Assembly (NCBI GenBank): GCA_023249475.1
Contig: JAHFCO010000012.1
Span: 1-53,965, forward strand
Direction of reading: 5' to 3'
From: Bacillota bacterium
GTDB lineage: Bacteria; Bacillota_I; Bacilli_A; Erysipelotrichales; Erysipelotrichaceae
Length of the DNA stretch: 53,965 bases
Position 1 is the first letter of the stretch, and every line of letters starts with the position of its first letter. Positions 7,638 through 15,870 of this stretch are shown here, piece by piece. The notes beneath the pieces are model-generated. The model was not told the origin of the DNA. It saw only the letters and a list, made by a program, of their open reading frames with translations, and did no database searches. The translations under genes were made by a program, and so were the position numbers.

Positions 7638-9434
7638 ATGGAAAGAATGCATGTATTGGTGTGCGCCGGGACGGGATGTACTTCCTCGCTCTCCGCACAA
7701 GTCGTCGAACAGATCCAAAGCGAACTGGTCAAACTGAATCTGCAGACCGAAGTCAAAGTCATCAAGACCGGATGTTTCGGCTTGTGTCAAAAAGGACCGA
7801 TCGTGGCCATCCACCCCGACCGCGTCTTTTATTGCCATGTCACCCCCGCCGACGCGGTGGAGATCGTCGCCGAACACATCTATAAAGGCCGTCCTGTCAA
7901 ACGTTTGGAATTGACGGACATCGACGAAGTGACCAAGGAAAAAATCTTCAACATCGACGAGATCAAGTTCTATGCGAAACAACAACGGATCGCATTGAAG
8001 AACTGCGGCGTCATCAACCCGGAAGACATCGACGAATACATCGCGATGGAAGGCTACATGGCCTTGGGGAAAGCCCTCACCACCATGACGCCCCAGGAAG
8101 TCATCGACGAAGTCAAGAAATCCGGATTACGGGGCAGAGGCGGCGGCGGCTTCCCGACCGGCGCGAAATGGCAGTTCGCGGCCAACCAGCCCAAAGGTCA
8201 GAAATACGTCATCTGTAACGCCGACGAAGGGGATCCCGGGGCGTTCATGGATCGCTCCATCCTCGAAGGCGACCCGCATGTCGTTTTGGAATCCATGGCG
8301 ATCGCCGGCTATGCCATCGGCGCCAACCACGGTTACGTCTACATCCGTGCCGAATACCCGATCGCGGTCGAACGCTTGGAAATCGCCTTGAAGCAAGCCC
8401 GTGAACTCGGGTTGCTTGGCAACAACATCTTCTCTTCAGGCTTTGATTTCGACATCGAAATCCGACTTGGCGCCGGCGCCTTCGTCTGCGGTGAAGAAAC
8501 CGCATTGATCCAATCGATCGAAGGAAAGCGCGGGATGCCGCGCCCGAAGCCTCCGTTCCCGGCGGTTTCAGGGGTATGGGGCAAACCCACCATCATCAAC
8601 AACGTGGAGACCTTCGCCAACGTGGCGCCGATCCTGCGTAAAGGCAGCGAATGGTTCGCAAGCATCGGGACCGAGAAGTCCAAGGGAACCAAAGTCTTCG
8701 CATTGGGCGGTAAGATCAGCAACACCGGCTTGGTCGAAGTCCCGATGGGGACGACCCTGCGCGAAGTCATCTATGAAATCGGCGGCGGTTGCCCCGACAA
8801 CAAGAACTTCAAGGCGGTGCAGACCGGCGGTCCTTCCGGCGGTTGTCTCACCGAAGCCGACCTGGATACCGGGATCGACTTCGACAACCTGGTCGCGCTG
8901 GGATCCATGATGGGTTCGGGCGGGATGATCGTCCTTGACGAAGACAACTGCATGGTCGACGTCGCCCGTTTCTACATGGACTTCATCGTCGACGAATCCT
9001 GCGGGAAATGCAGCCCGTGCCGCATCGGCACCAAGCGCATGCTTGAAATGCTGACGGACATCTGCGAAGGCAGGGGCACCGCGGAAACCCTCTTTGAACT
9101 GGAACGATTGGCCCACAAAGTCAAGGATACTTCCTTATGCGGATTGGGACAAACCGCATCCAACCCCGTCCTTTCCACCCTGCGTCTCTTTAAATCCGAA
9201 TATGACGCCCACGTTTTCGATAAGAAATGCCCGGCCCATGTTTGTAAGAACCTGCTGACCTACAGTATCGTCGCGGAAGCGTGCCGCAAATGCGGACTCT
9301 GCGCCCGCAATTGCCCGACCAGCGCCATCACCGGCGTCTTGGGTAAGGAAGTCTATGTCATCGACCCTGCGAAGTGCATCCGTTGCGGTGCGTGTATGAC
9401 CGCTTGCCGCTTCGGCGCCGTCTTGCGCGGATAG
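7638..9434 (+). CDS. hydB: HydB/NuoF-like flavoprotein subunit of electron-bifurcating hydrogenase
   Basis: A 598-residue subunit that binds NAD(H) and FMN. Order of domains: a thioredoxin-like [2Fe-2S] domain (CAGTGC...GCFGLC, residues about 9-85), the NuoF Rossmann-like FMN/NAD domain (GRGGGGFPTGAKW, NADEGDPGAF, GAGAFVCGEETAL), an SLBB segment, a [4Fe-4S] motif ESCGKCSPCRIG, and two C-terminal [4Fe-4S] clusters (CRKCGLCARNCP, CIRCGACMTACR). This architecture is that of HydB in HydABC complexes, where NADH and reduced ferredoxin oxidation are coupled to H2 formation. AGGGGA precedes the start. Confidence 0.96.
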   Translation: MERMHVLVCAGTGCTSSLSAQVVEQIQSELVKLNLQTEVKVIKTGCFGLCQKGPIVAIHPDRVFYCHVTPADAVEIVAEHIYKGRPVKRLELTDIDEVTKEKIFNIDEIKFYAKQQRIALKNCGVINPEDIDEYIAMEGYMALGKALTTMTPQEVIDEVKKSGLRGRGGGGFPTGAKWQFAANQPKGQKYVICNADEGDPGAFMDRSILEGDPHVVLESMAIAGYAIGANHGYVYIRAEYPIAVERLEIALKQARELGLLGNNIFSSGFDFDIEIRLGAGAFVCGEETALIQSIEGKRGMPRPKPPFPAVSGVWGKPTIINNVETFANVAPILRKGSEWFASIGTEKSKGTKVFALGGKISNTGLVEVPMGTTLREVIYEIGGGCPDNKNFKAVQTGGPSGGCLTEADLDTGIDFDNLVALGSMMGSGGMIVLDEDNCMVDVARFYMDFIVDESCGKCSPCRIGTKRMLEMLTDICEGRGTAETLFELERLAHKVKDTSLCGLGQTASNPVLSTLRLFKSEYDAHVFDKKCPAHVCKNLLTYSIVAEACRKCGLCARNCPTSAITGVLGKEVYVIDPAKCIRCGACMTACRFGAVLRG

Positions 9435-9443
9435 GAGGAACCC

Positions 9444-11195
9444 ATGAGTAAAGTCCATTTAAAAATCAACGGTTTGAACGTCGAGGCCGAAGCCGGCTCG
9501 ACGATCTTGGAAGCCGCGAAAGCCGCCGGCATCCGTATCCCGACCCTCTGTTATCTCAAAGGAACGACCGCCAGCGGGGCATGCCGCGTCTGTACGGTCG
9601 AAATCAAGAACGTCCGTTCCTTGGGTGCCGCCTGCGTCTATCCGGTCGCGGAAAACATGGAAGTGTTCACCCACTCCCAACGCGCCATCGACGCACGCCG
9701 TAACACCGTCGAACTGATCCTCTCCAACCACTCCAAAGACTGCCTCTCCTGCATCCGCAACCAAAACTGCGAACTGCAAGCCTTGGCGCAGGAAGTCAAC
9801 GTCCGCGACCAAGCTTTCGCCGGTGAGAAATCGATTCCCACCTACGATGACGTCGCCCCGGGCATCGTCCGCGACACGACCAAATGCGTCCTGTGCGGCC
9901 GTTGCGTCGAAACCTGCAAGAATGTCCAAGGCCTGGGCATCCTGGATTTCCAGGAACGCGGCTTCAAGACGACCGTCGGCCCCGTCTTCAATAAATCCTT
10001 CAGCGAAGTCAACTGTATGCAATGCGGACAATGCATCAACGTCTGTCCGGTCGGCGCGCTGTGTGAAAAAGAAGAAATCCACGAAGTCATCCAAGCCCTC
10101 AACGACCCCACCAAACACGTCGTCGTGCAGACCGCGCCCGCGGTACGCGCTTCCTTGGGTGAAGAATTCGGGAACCCCATCGGAACCCGCGTCACCGGCA
10201 AGATGGTCGCCTCCTTGCGTCGTATCGGTTTCGACCGCGTCTATGATACCAACTATGCCGCCGACCTGACCATCATGGAAGAAGGGACGGAATTCCTGCA
10301 CCGTGTCGCCGAGAAGGGCACCTTGCCGATGATCACCTCCTGTTCGCCGGGTTGGGTCCGTTATCTCGAATTCGAATACCCCGACCTGATCCCCAATCTT
10401 TCCACCTGCAAGTCCCCCCACATGATGTTCGGGGCGATCTTGAAATCGTACTACGCAAAAACCAAAGGCATCGACCCCAAAGACGTCGTCGTCGTTTCGA
10501 TCATGCCCTGCATCGCGAAGAAATCCGAAAAAGTCCGTGAAGAAAACAAGGTCAACGGCCTACAGGATGTCGACCATGTCCTGACGACCCGAGAACTCGG
10601 ACGCCTGATCAAGATCTACGGGATCGATTTCAATAGCCTCCCCGATGAAGACTTCGACCATGACATGTTCGGCGAATATTCAGGCGCCGGTGTCATCTTC
10701 GGCGTTACCGGAGGGGTCATGGAAGCCGCTTTACGTACCGTCGCCGTCAAACTGACGGGTGAGGAACTCACCGATGTCAACTTCTACGGTGTCCGCGGTG
10801 TCGAAGGCGTCAAGGAAGCCACGTTGAATCTGGCCGGCATGGAAGTCAAAGTCGCCGTCGCCCACAGCATGTCCTTGGCCAAACCCTTGTTGGATGAAAT
10901 CCGTGCCGGCACATCGCCCTACGCCTTCATCGAAATCATGGGTTGTCCGGGCGGATGCATCAACGGCGGCGGTCAGTCGATCGTCAACGCCAGCGTACGC
11001 AACGCACTCGGCGTCAACTTCATGAAACTGCGTGCGAAGACGCTCTATGACGAGGATGTCATCATGCCGCATCGCCAATCGCACAAGAACACCCAGATCC
11101 AGGCGCTCTACGACAACTTCCTGCATGAACCGTGCGGACATCGTTCCCACGAACTCCTGCATACCCATTACACGCAGAAACCAAGATTCAAGTAA
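9444..11195 (+). CDS. hydA: HydA, catalytic [FeFe]-hydrogenase subunit
   Basis: A 583-residue catalytic subunit. It has an N-terminal plant-type [2Fe-2S] domain, a His-Cys [4Fe-4S] motif (HSKDCLSC), two further [4Fe-4S] clusters (CVLCGRCVETC, CMQCGQCINVC), the H-cluster domain and a C-terminal small-subunit-like tail. Loops are L1 TSCSPGW (298-304), L2 MPCIAKKSE (354-362) and L3 EIMGCPGGCINGGG (497-510). L1 has Ser where the TSCCP form has its second Cys; I recall this variant from multimeric hydrogenases but cannot verify it. AGGAGGAA precedes ATG. H-cluster maturases HydEFG are not in the window. Confidence 0.96.
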   Translation: MSKVHLKINGLNVEAEAGSTILEAAKAAGIRIPTLCYLKGTTASGACRVCTVEIKNVRSLGAACVYPVAENMEVFTHSQRAIDARRNTVELILSNHSKDCLSCIRNQNCELQALAQEVNVRDQAFAGEKSIPTYDDVAPGIVRDTTKCVLCGRCVETCKNVQGLGILDFQERGFKTTVGPVFNKSFSEVNCMQCGQCINVCPVGALCEKEEIHEVIQALNDPTKHVVVQTAPAVRASLGEEFGNPIGTRVTGKMVASLRRIGFDRVYDTNYAADLTIMEEGTEFLHRVAEKGTLPMITSCSPGWVRYLEFEYPDLIPNLSTCKSPHMMFGAILKSYYAKTKGIDPKDVVVVSIMPCIAKKSEKVREENKVNGLQDVDHVLTTRELGRLIKIYGIDFNSLPDEDFDHDMFGEYSGAGVIFGVTGGVMEAALRTVAVKLTGEELTDVNFYGVRGVEGVKEATLNLAGMEVKVAVAHSMSLAKPLLDEIRAGTSPYAFIEIMGCPGGCINGGGQSIVNASVRNALGVNFMKLRAKTLYDEDVIMPHRQSHKNTQIQALYDNFLHEPCGHRSHELLHTHYTQKPRFK

Positions 11196-11214
11196 TTCTT
11201 CATTCAACAGAAAC

Positions 11215-11244
11215 AAAGGGATATCCGAAGGGAATCCCTTTTTC
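11215..11244 (+). terminator. Terminator of the hydrogenase operon
   Basis: AAAGGGAT (11215-11222) pairs with ATCCCTTT (11234-11241) around an 11-base loop, followed by T's and then CTTTC. It lies 19 bases after the hydA stop. Confidence 0.8.
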
Positions 11245-11293
11245 TTTCGATCATAGGTTGAGTGTCAAATAGCGTGTCTATGCGTGAACAAGT

Positions 11294-11330
11294 AAAAAAC
11301 AGGGCGAGTCGAGTGACATGCCCTGTTTTT
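11294..11330. terminator. Terminator of proS, possibly bidirectional
   Basis: AAAAACAGGGC (11295-11305) and GCCCTGTTTTT (11320-11330) form a strong stem with A/T runs on both sides. It ends four bases from the proS stop on the minus strand, and would also stop any read-through from hydA. Confidence 0.8.
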
Positions 11331-11333
11331 AGG

Positions 11334-13031
11334 TTAACGTTGGAAGAATTCTTTGACGCTTTGGTAGACTTGGTCGACATCGACGATCTTGACTTCGGTG
11401 TCGCTGCGTCCTTTGATTTCGACTTGGTTGTTTTCGATCGTTTTCCCGACGGTGATCCGTAAGGGAATCCCGATGAGATCCATGTCGTTGAACTTGACCC
11501 CGGCGCGTTCGTCGCGGTCGTCCAGTAACACGTCGTAACCATGTTGTTTGAGTTGCGAATACAAGAGGTTGCCCGCATCGTTCTGCAGATCGACTTTCGA
11601 ATTGATGACGACGATCGCGACCTGGTACGGTGCGATTTCCTTCGGCCATAAAATCCCTTTGTCGTCATGGTTTTGTTCGACCAGAGCCGCCAGACAGCGT
11701 CCTGGACCGATTCCGTAGGAACCCATCACGACGGGATGGAGTTGGTTGTTGGCATCCAGGTATTCCAGACCCAAAGCCTTGGCGTATTTGTCCCCGAGTT
11801 TGAAGGTGTTTCCGATTTCGATGCCTTTCTTGAAGCCGACATGACCTTGTCGGCAGACCGGACAGACATCGCCTTCCTTGATCTGACGTACGTCGGATAC
11901 AAAAGAAGGGGTGAAATCGCGGAGGTTCGCGTTCTTGAAGTGGACGTCGGTTTCATTGGCTCCGACGATGAAGTTGCGCATGAGGGAAACCTGGGTATCG
12001 ACGATCACGCGGATTTTCAACCCGATCGGTCCGGCGAACCCGACTTTCGCGTTGGTCGCAGCGACCACGACGTCAGGTTCGGCCAAATTGATTTCATTGG
12101 CGCCCAACAGTTTACGTACTTTGGTTTCGTTGACTTCCGCATCGCCGCGCACACAGACGGCGACGACTTCCTTATCCGTCTTATAGAGTAATGTTTTAAC
12201 GAATTGGTTCGAGGATTCCCCCATGAAGTTCGACACTTCTTCGATCGTCTTCGCATTGGGCGTCGAGACCTTTTCATAGGGGAGTTCGTCCGCCCCGGAG
12301 GCTTCTTCGAGGGTGACGCATGCGGCGACTTCGATGTTGGACGCGAAGTCGCAGGTATCGCAAAGCACCAGGACATCTTCGCCGATCTCCGTCACCGCCT
12401 GGAATTCTTCCGACAACAAGCCGCCCATGACGCCGGTATCGGCCGTGACGATCTTGTAGTCGATGCCCATGCGGTCAAACGAATTCTTATAGGCGTCAAA
12501 CATCTTCTTGTAGGCGATGTCCAGACCCGCGAGATCCGCATCGAAGGAATAGGCATCCTTCATGATGAATTCGCGGACACGGATTAAACCGAAGCGCGGA
12601 CGGGGTTCGTCGCGGAACTTCGTTTGGAATTGATAGAGGTTGAAAGGGAAGTCCTTATAGGAGCGTACCCGTGACGCGGCGGCCAGGACGAAGAGTTCTT
12701 CGTGGGTCGGACCCAGGACGAACGGCTTGGCGAAGCGGTCTTTCAAGGAGAACATCGAGTTCCCGAACCCTTCGCGGCGTCCGCTCTGGATGTAGACGTC
12801 TTCGGGGATCAACGAGGGCATCAAAAGCTCCTGTGCGCCGGTTTTATCCATTTCGTCGCGGATGATCGCTTCGATCTTCTTGAGCACCTTATAGCCCATC
12901 GGCATGTACATATAGACGCCCGACGAGCTCTTTTTGATCATCCCGCTGCGGACCAGCAGGTTGCCGCTGCCCGAATCCTCATCCTTCACGCTTTCGCGTA
13001 ACGTGTAGAAAAAGCTGTTTTTTAGTTTCAT
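11334..13031 (-). CDS. proS: Prolyl-tRNA synthetase, bacterial type with editing domain
   Basis: Charges tRNA-Pro. The 565-residue length and domain order fit bacterial-type ProRS: class II motifs near the N-terminus (GVYMYMPMGYKVLKK; GPTHEELF; KFRDEPRPRFGLIRVREFIMKDAYSF), the inserted editing domain in the middle (TPNAKTIEEVSNFMG, then VCVRGDAEVNETKV), motif 3 SYGIGPGR, and the C-terminal anticodon-binding domain. A Shine-Dalgarno-like GAGGGATGG precedes the ATG at 13031. It is a single-gene unit with its own promoter (-10 at 13060-13065) and terminator, divergent from infC. Confidence 0.97.
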   Translation of the reverse strand: MKLKNSFFYTLRESVKDEDSGSGNLLVRSGMIKKSSSGVYMYMPMGYKVLKKIEAIIRDEMDKTGAQELLMPSLIPEDVYIQSGRREGFGNSMFSLKDRFAKPFVLGPTHEELFVLAAASRVRSYKDFPFNLYQFQTKFRDEPRPRFGLIRVREFIMKDAYSFDADLAGLDIAYKKMFDAYKNSFDRMGIDYKIVTADTGVMGGLLSEEFQAVTEIGEDVLVLCDTCDFASNIEVAACVTLEEASGADELPYEKVSTPNAKTIEEVSNFMGESSNQFVKTLLYKTDKEVVAVCVRGDAEVNETKVRKLLGANEINLAEPDVVVAATNAKVGFAGPIGLKIRVIVDTQVSLMRNFIVGANETDVHFKNANLRDFTPSFVSDVRQIKEGDVCPVCRQGHVGFKKGIEIGNTFKLGDKYAKALGLEYLDANNQLHPVVMGSYGIGPGRCLAALVEQNHDDKGILWPKEIAPYQVAIVVINSKVDLQNDAGNLLYSQLKQHGYDVLLDDRDERAGVKFNDMDLIGIPLRITVGKTIENNQVEIKGRSDTEVKIVDVDQVYQSVKEFFQR

Positions 13032-13059
13032 ATTCCATCCCTCATTTTGTTACTAGTGC

Positions 13060-13067
13060 ATTATAGC
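13060..13067 (-). promoter_or_regulatory. Extended -10 promoter of proS
   Basis: Read on the minus strand, TGCTATAAT gives a perfect -10 with the TG extension. No good -35 hexamer lies 16-18 bases upstream, only a T-rich stretch. The start codon is 29 bases downstream. Confidence 0.65.
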
Positions 13068-13094
13068 ATATTTTTACATTGAAAAAAGACGCAT

Positions 13095-13108
13095 GTTCTT
13101 GCAAGAAC
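13095..13108. repeat. 14-bp perfect palindrome between proS and infC
   Basis: GTTCTTGCAAGAAC is a perfect palindrome. It overlaps the -35 box of the distal infC promoter and lies just upstream of the proS promoter, so a bound dimer could affect both genes. No matching regulator is obvious in the window. Confidence 0.5.
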
Positions 13109-13127
13109 GCTGAAAGACGGCTATACT
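13099..13127 (+). promoter_or_regulatory. Distal promoter P1 of the infC operon
   Basis: TTGCAA (13099-13104), a 17-base spacer, TATACT (13122-13127). It overlaps the 14-bp palindrome at 13095-13108. Confidence 0.5.
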
Positions 13128-13163
13128 ATCACAGACGGAACAAAAGCCGTCAAGGAAGCGGAC

Positions 13164-13192
13164 TTGACACCATGGAGCGACTATGGTATCAT
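13164..13192 (+). promoter_or_regulatory. Main promoter P2 of the infC operon
   Basis: A perfect TTGACA (13164-13169), a 17-base spacer and TATCAT (13187-13192). Transcription would start near 13199, giving a leader of about 145 bases before infC. Confidence 0.8.
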
Positions 13193-13198
13193 AGCGAT

Positions 13199-13344
13199 GC
13201 TGTTAAAAATGAATGTGGAAAGCAGAAGTCACTCTTCTCACCCGATGGCTCAAGTCATGGGTAGACGCTACATGTACCGATTCTATGTACAAAGCACGGG
13301 TGCGCATCTGCGTACCCGTTTTTTATCACTCGGAGGTGAAAGTT
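13199..13344 (+). promoter_or_regulatory. infC leader with transcription attenuator (L20-leader type)
   Basis: The leader holds a hairpin AGAAG/CTTCT (13223-13237), a stem ACCCGATG/CATGGGT (13240-13262) and a strong terminator stem, ACGGGTGCGC paired with GCGTACCCGT, ending in TTTTTT (13296-13324). GGAGG follows at 13332. In Firmicutes the infC-rpmI-rplT leader is bound by ribosomal protein L20, which promotes termination; order and layout here fit that, though I could not match the Rfam model. Confidence 0.7.
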
Positions 13345-13875
13345 ATAAGCCACAAAAAACCGCAACAGGACGAACTGGTCAATGAGGTCATTCGTTTCAA
13401 AGAAGTCTTGGTCATCGGACCCAATGGAGAACAACTTGGGATTTTAATGCGTCGCGAAGCGCTTGAAAAAGCGTATGAGTACGGATTGGATCTCTATTGC
13501 GTCGCCCCGGCTGCCGTACCGCCTGTATGCAAGATTCTCGATTTCGGTAAATTCCGTTTCGAACAGCAGAAGAAGACCCGTGAAGCGAAGAAGAACCAGC
13601 ATGTCACGGAAATGAAACCGATGCGTTTATCGCCGGTCATCGACACCCACGACTTCGAAACCAAACTGCGTCAAGCACGCACGTGGATTTCGGAAGGGAT
13701 GAAGGTGAAGGTCGACATGCGCTTCAGAGGCCGTTTGATCACGCGTCTTGAAGTCGGTCAGAAAGTCATGAGAAGTTTCGTAGAACAGATTTCGGATATC
13801 GCGCAAGTGGAACGCGCACCCTTACTCGAAGGGAATACCATGAGTATGGTCCTTGCTCCCAAACGCGGTAAATAA
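13345..13875 (+). CDS. infC: Translation initiation factor IF-3 with ATA start
   Basis: IF-3 binds the 30S subunit, prevents early 50S joining and checks the start codon. The 176-residue product matches the two-domain family: N-terminal part with NEVIRFKEVLVIGPNGEQLGIL, linker rich in K/R, and C-terminal part with the GMKVKVDMRFRGR segment. GGAGG lies eight bases before ATA at 13345, and no ATG, GTG or TTG fits both the site and the homology. Rare starts (AUU, AUA, AUC) are a family hallmark that lets IF-3 limit its own synthesis. rpmI follows after 15 bases. Confidence 0.93.
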   Translation: MSHKKPQQDELVNEVIRFKEVLVIGPNGEQLGILMRREALEKAYEYGLDLYCVAPAAVPPVCKILDFGKFRFEQQKKTREAKKNQHVTEMKPMRLSPVIDTHDFETKLRQARTWISEGMKVKVDMRFRGRLITRLEVGQKVMRSFVEQISDIAQVERAPLLEGNTMSMVLAPKRGK

Positions 13876-13890
13876 CAGGAGGAACGAACA

Positions 13891-14085
13891 ATGCCTAAAA
13901 TGAAAACCAAAAAAGCGTTGGCGAAACGTGTCAAGGTGACCGGTAGCGGAAAACTGAAACGCTCCCACGCCTATGTTTCCCACTTCGCCGCCAACAAATC
14001 CCACAAACAAAAACGTAACCTAAGAAAATCCGCTCTCGTATCGAAGAGTGATTACAAGCGCATCAAACTGATGCTGCACAGTTAA
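13891..14085 (+). CDS. rpmI: 50S ribosomal protein L35
   Basis: A 64-residue very basic protein beginning [13 protein letters not shown], the normal L35 start, and of normal length. GGAGGAACGAACA precedes the ATG. It lies between infC and rplT in the usual order and shares their leader and promoter. It is a late-assembly protein of the large subunit. Confidence 0.97.
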   Translation: MPKMKTKKALAKRVKVTGSGKLKRSHAYVSHFAANKSHKQKRNLRKSALVSKSDYKRIKLMLHS

Positions 14086-14098
14086 GGAGGAATGAACA

Positions 14099-14458
14099 AT
14101 GGCAAGAGTTACAAGCTCGGTTACATCGCATAAGCGCCATAAGGCAATCCTGAAGCTGGCCAAAGGTTACTTCGGATCGAAACACACCATCTACCGTACG
14201 GCCCACGAACAAGTCATGCACTCCCTGCAATACGCGTTCCGCGACCGTAAGCAACTCAAACGCGAAATGCGTAAACTGTGGATCGCGCGTATCAACGCCG
14301 CGGCCCGCATGAACGACATCAGCTATTCGAAACTGATGCATGGCTTGAAGTTGGCGGAAATCACCGTCAACCGCAAGATGCTGTCGGAAATCGCCATCCA
14401 CGACCCCAAGGGTTTCACCACGGTCGTTGAAAAAGCGAAAAAAGCGCTCGAAAAGTAG
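14099..14458 (+). CDS. rplT: 50S ribosomal protein L20
   Basis: A 119-residue basic protein starting [15 protein letters not shown] and containing the conserved [23 protein letters not shown] stretch and the globular end with [21 protein letters not shown]. It binds 23S rRNA early in assembly and, in Firmicutes, represses this operon by binding the infC leader. GGAGGAATGAACA precedes the ATG, 13 bases after rpmI. Confidence 0.97.
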   Translation: MARVTSSVTSHKRHKAILKLAKGYFGSKHTIYRTAHEQVMHSLQYAFRDRKQLKREMRKLWIARINAAARMNDISYSKLMHGLKLAEITVNRKMLSEIAIHDPKGFTTVVEKAKKALEK

Positions 14459-14476
14459 CCCTCGGGGAAACGTTCG

Positions 14477-14914
14477 ATGAAAGACACGAAGCGCACGCTC
14501 AACGAGCTGCTGGTCTATCTCTTTAACCACATCTTGTTTCTTGAAGAAAAGAATCTGAAAGACCAAGGCATCCGTCTGTCCATGACGGAAGTGCATACGC
14601 TGGAAAACATCGAAAAAAGTTCCTCGAAGACCATGTCCGATATCGCGAAACTCCAAATGGTCACGCAAGGGACCCTGACCGTGGCGGTCAACCGCCTGGT
14701 GAAGAAAGGCTTTGTGTGGCGCGAACGCGACAAGGAAGACAAGCGTGTCATCCGTTTGGAATTGACGCCCGTCGCCAAGGAAGTGCTGAAGGTCCACGAC
14801 CGTTTCCACGAGTCGATGATCGATTCTCTGATCGCCGATATGAAAGTGGATGACGACGTCAACCTGATGAATTCATTGGATAAGATTATGGAGTACTTTA
14901 AGAAATTAGGCTGA
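14477..14914 (+). CDS. MarR-family transcriptional regulator
   Basis: A 145-residue winged-helix protein of MarR type: N-terminal helix, then TLENIEKSSSKTMSDIAKLQMVTQGTLTVAVNRLVKKGFVWRERDKEDKRVIRLELTP covering the recognition helix and wing. It starts 18 bases after rplT with GGGGAAA upstream, and the first clear terminator comes after it, so it can be read from the ribosomal operon. Its target is unknown; in other Bacilli a MarR of this kind (FabT) controls fatty-acid synthesis genes, but none lie here. The DNA-binding class is certain, the role is not. Confidence 0.85.
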   Translation: MKDTKRTLNELLVYLFNHILFLEEKNLKDQGIRLSMTEVHTLENIEKSSSKTMSDIAKLQMVTQGTLTVAVNRLVKKGFVWRERDKEDKRVIRLELTPVAKEVLKVHDRFHESMIDSLIADMKVDDDVNLMNSLDKIMEYFKKLG

Positions 14915-14941
14915 ACCGTGACGAAAGTCGCGGTTTTTTTC
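14914..14941 (+). terminator. Terminator of the infC-rpmI-rplT-marR unit
   Basis: AACCGTGAC-GAAA-GTCGCGGTT (14914-14935) with one G-U pair and a stable GAAA loop, followed by a T-run to 14941. It begins at the last base of the marR stop codon. Confidence 0.88.
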
Positions 14942-14950
14942 TTGATCATA

Positions 14951-14972
14951 AGAAAAGCCGTCGTCGACGGCT
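14951..14972 (-). terminator. Terminator of the choline-kinase-like gene
   Basis: On the minus strand AGCCGTC-GAC-GACGGCT is followed by TTTCTT. The stem overlaps the stop codon of the gene. Confidence 0.65.
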
Positions 14973-15798
14973 AAAGGTTGACATTGCGTTTCAAAGCTTC
15001 GTATTTGTCTTTGGCGATTTCCGCGTAGATCGCATCGCCCCGCGATGCATGCATCATCATCGCCCAGGTGCACCATAGCAGATTATGGAATTTTTCATAA
15101 CACGCCAGCGCATGCTTCGTCTTTTCATCCGGCACTTCCCCGAAATATTCGCGATAGAAACGATCCCTCGAGGGTTGATCTTCAATCTGGTTCTCGGTCA
15201 AGAACGACATCACGTCGAACAACGGATCGTTGTCTCCGGCATATTCGTAATCGATCAGATAGTCTCTTTCATCGGTGAATCCGATGTTCCCCGCGACCCA
15301 GTCGTTGTGGCAAAGGGTCGGGGAGGATTCGAGTTCCAATAGCTCTTCGATCACGTTCTCCGCGAACTTCGTATCGTAGATCGGGTGGTCGACATGGCTT
15401 GCATATTGGCGATAACGCGCGACGGGGTCGAAGGCAAACCCGCAAGTCGCGTTCAGTTCATGCAGTTTCTTCATCAAGCGCGCGGTCCGTTCGATCTTGT
15501 CGTTCGCGTCGCATTCGTCGTAAGTCTTCATGGCATCGATGTACAGGGTGACTTTGATACCGGTGGCGGGGTCGAAATACAAGGTCGGGACATCCAGGTC
15601 CAGCGACGCGATCTTCTGCAGCGCTTTGGCTTCGTGGTGGAAGCGGACGATGCGGGACGCGTCGGGGTAGGGTTGACGCAGGACATACCAGGTTTGATCG
15701 AGCCGTACCAAGGTGTTTTTATTGGTATAGCCCTTGTTGAGAGGTTTGACATCGTCGTTTGACGCATTCAGGATGCGTTTGAGGAATTCTTCGTTCAC
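14971..15798 (-). CDS. Choline/ethanolamine kinase-like phosphotransferase (LicA/APH fold)
   Basis: A 275-residue kinase of the APH/choline-kinase fold. The Brenner motif is CHNDWVAGNIGF and the metal-binding motif LIDYEYAGDND; the N-terminal lobe has LVRLDQTWYVLRQP. LicA-like kinases phosphorylate choline, often for teichoic acid or glycolipid decoration; the amino-alcohol substrate is inferred. GTG at 15798 was chosen because AAGGAGGGG lies seven bases upstream; a longer frame from 15876 would run into the promoter region. A TATCAT -10 (15822-15827) precedes it. No licBCD partners are in the window. Confidence 0.8.
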   Translation of the reverse strand: MNEEFLKRILNASNDDVKPLNKGYTNKNTLVRLDQTWYVLRQPYPDASRIVRFHHEAKALQKIASLDLDVPTLYFDPATGIKVTLYIDAMKTYDECDANDKIERTARLMKKLHELNATCGFAFDPVARYRQYASHVDHPIYDTKFAENVIEELLELESSPTLCHNDWVAGNIGFTDERDYLIDYEYAGDNDPLFDVMSFLTENQIEDQPSRDRFYREYFGEVPDEKTKHALACYEKFHNLLWCTWAMMMHASRGDAIYAEIAKDKYEALKRNVNL

Positions 15799-15870
15799 GC
15801 TAGCCCCTCCTTTTCGTGTATATGATAGCATAAAACCCCCGGGTTTGTTAAAATGGATGAGGTGATGAAG

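Noticed and set aside
13213-13344. Upstream ATG 13213 as infC start
   Set aside because: It would place 44 extra residues over the leader and terminator stem. IF-3 homology begins at the ATA codon after GGAGG.
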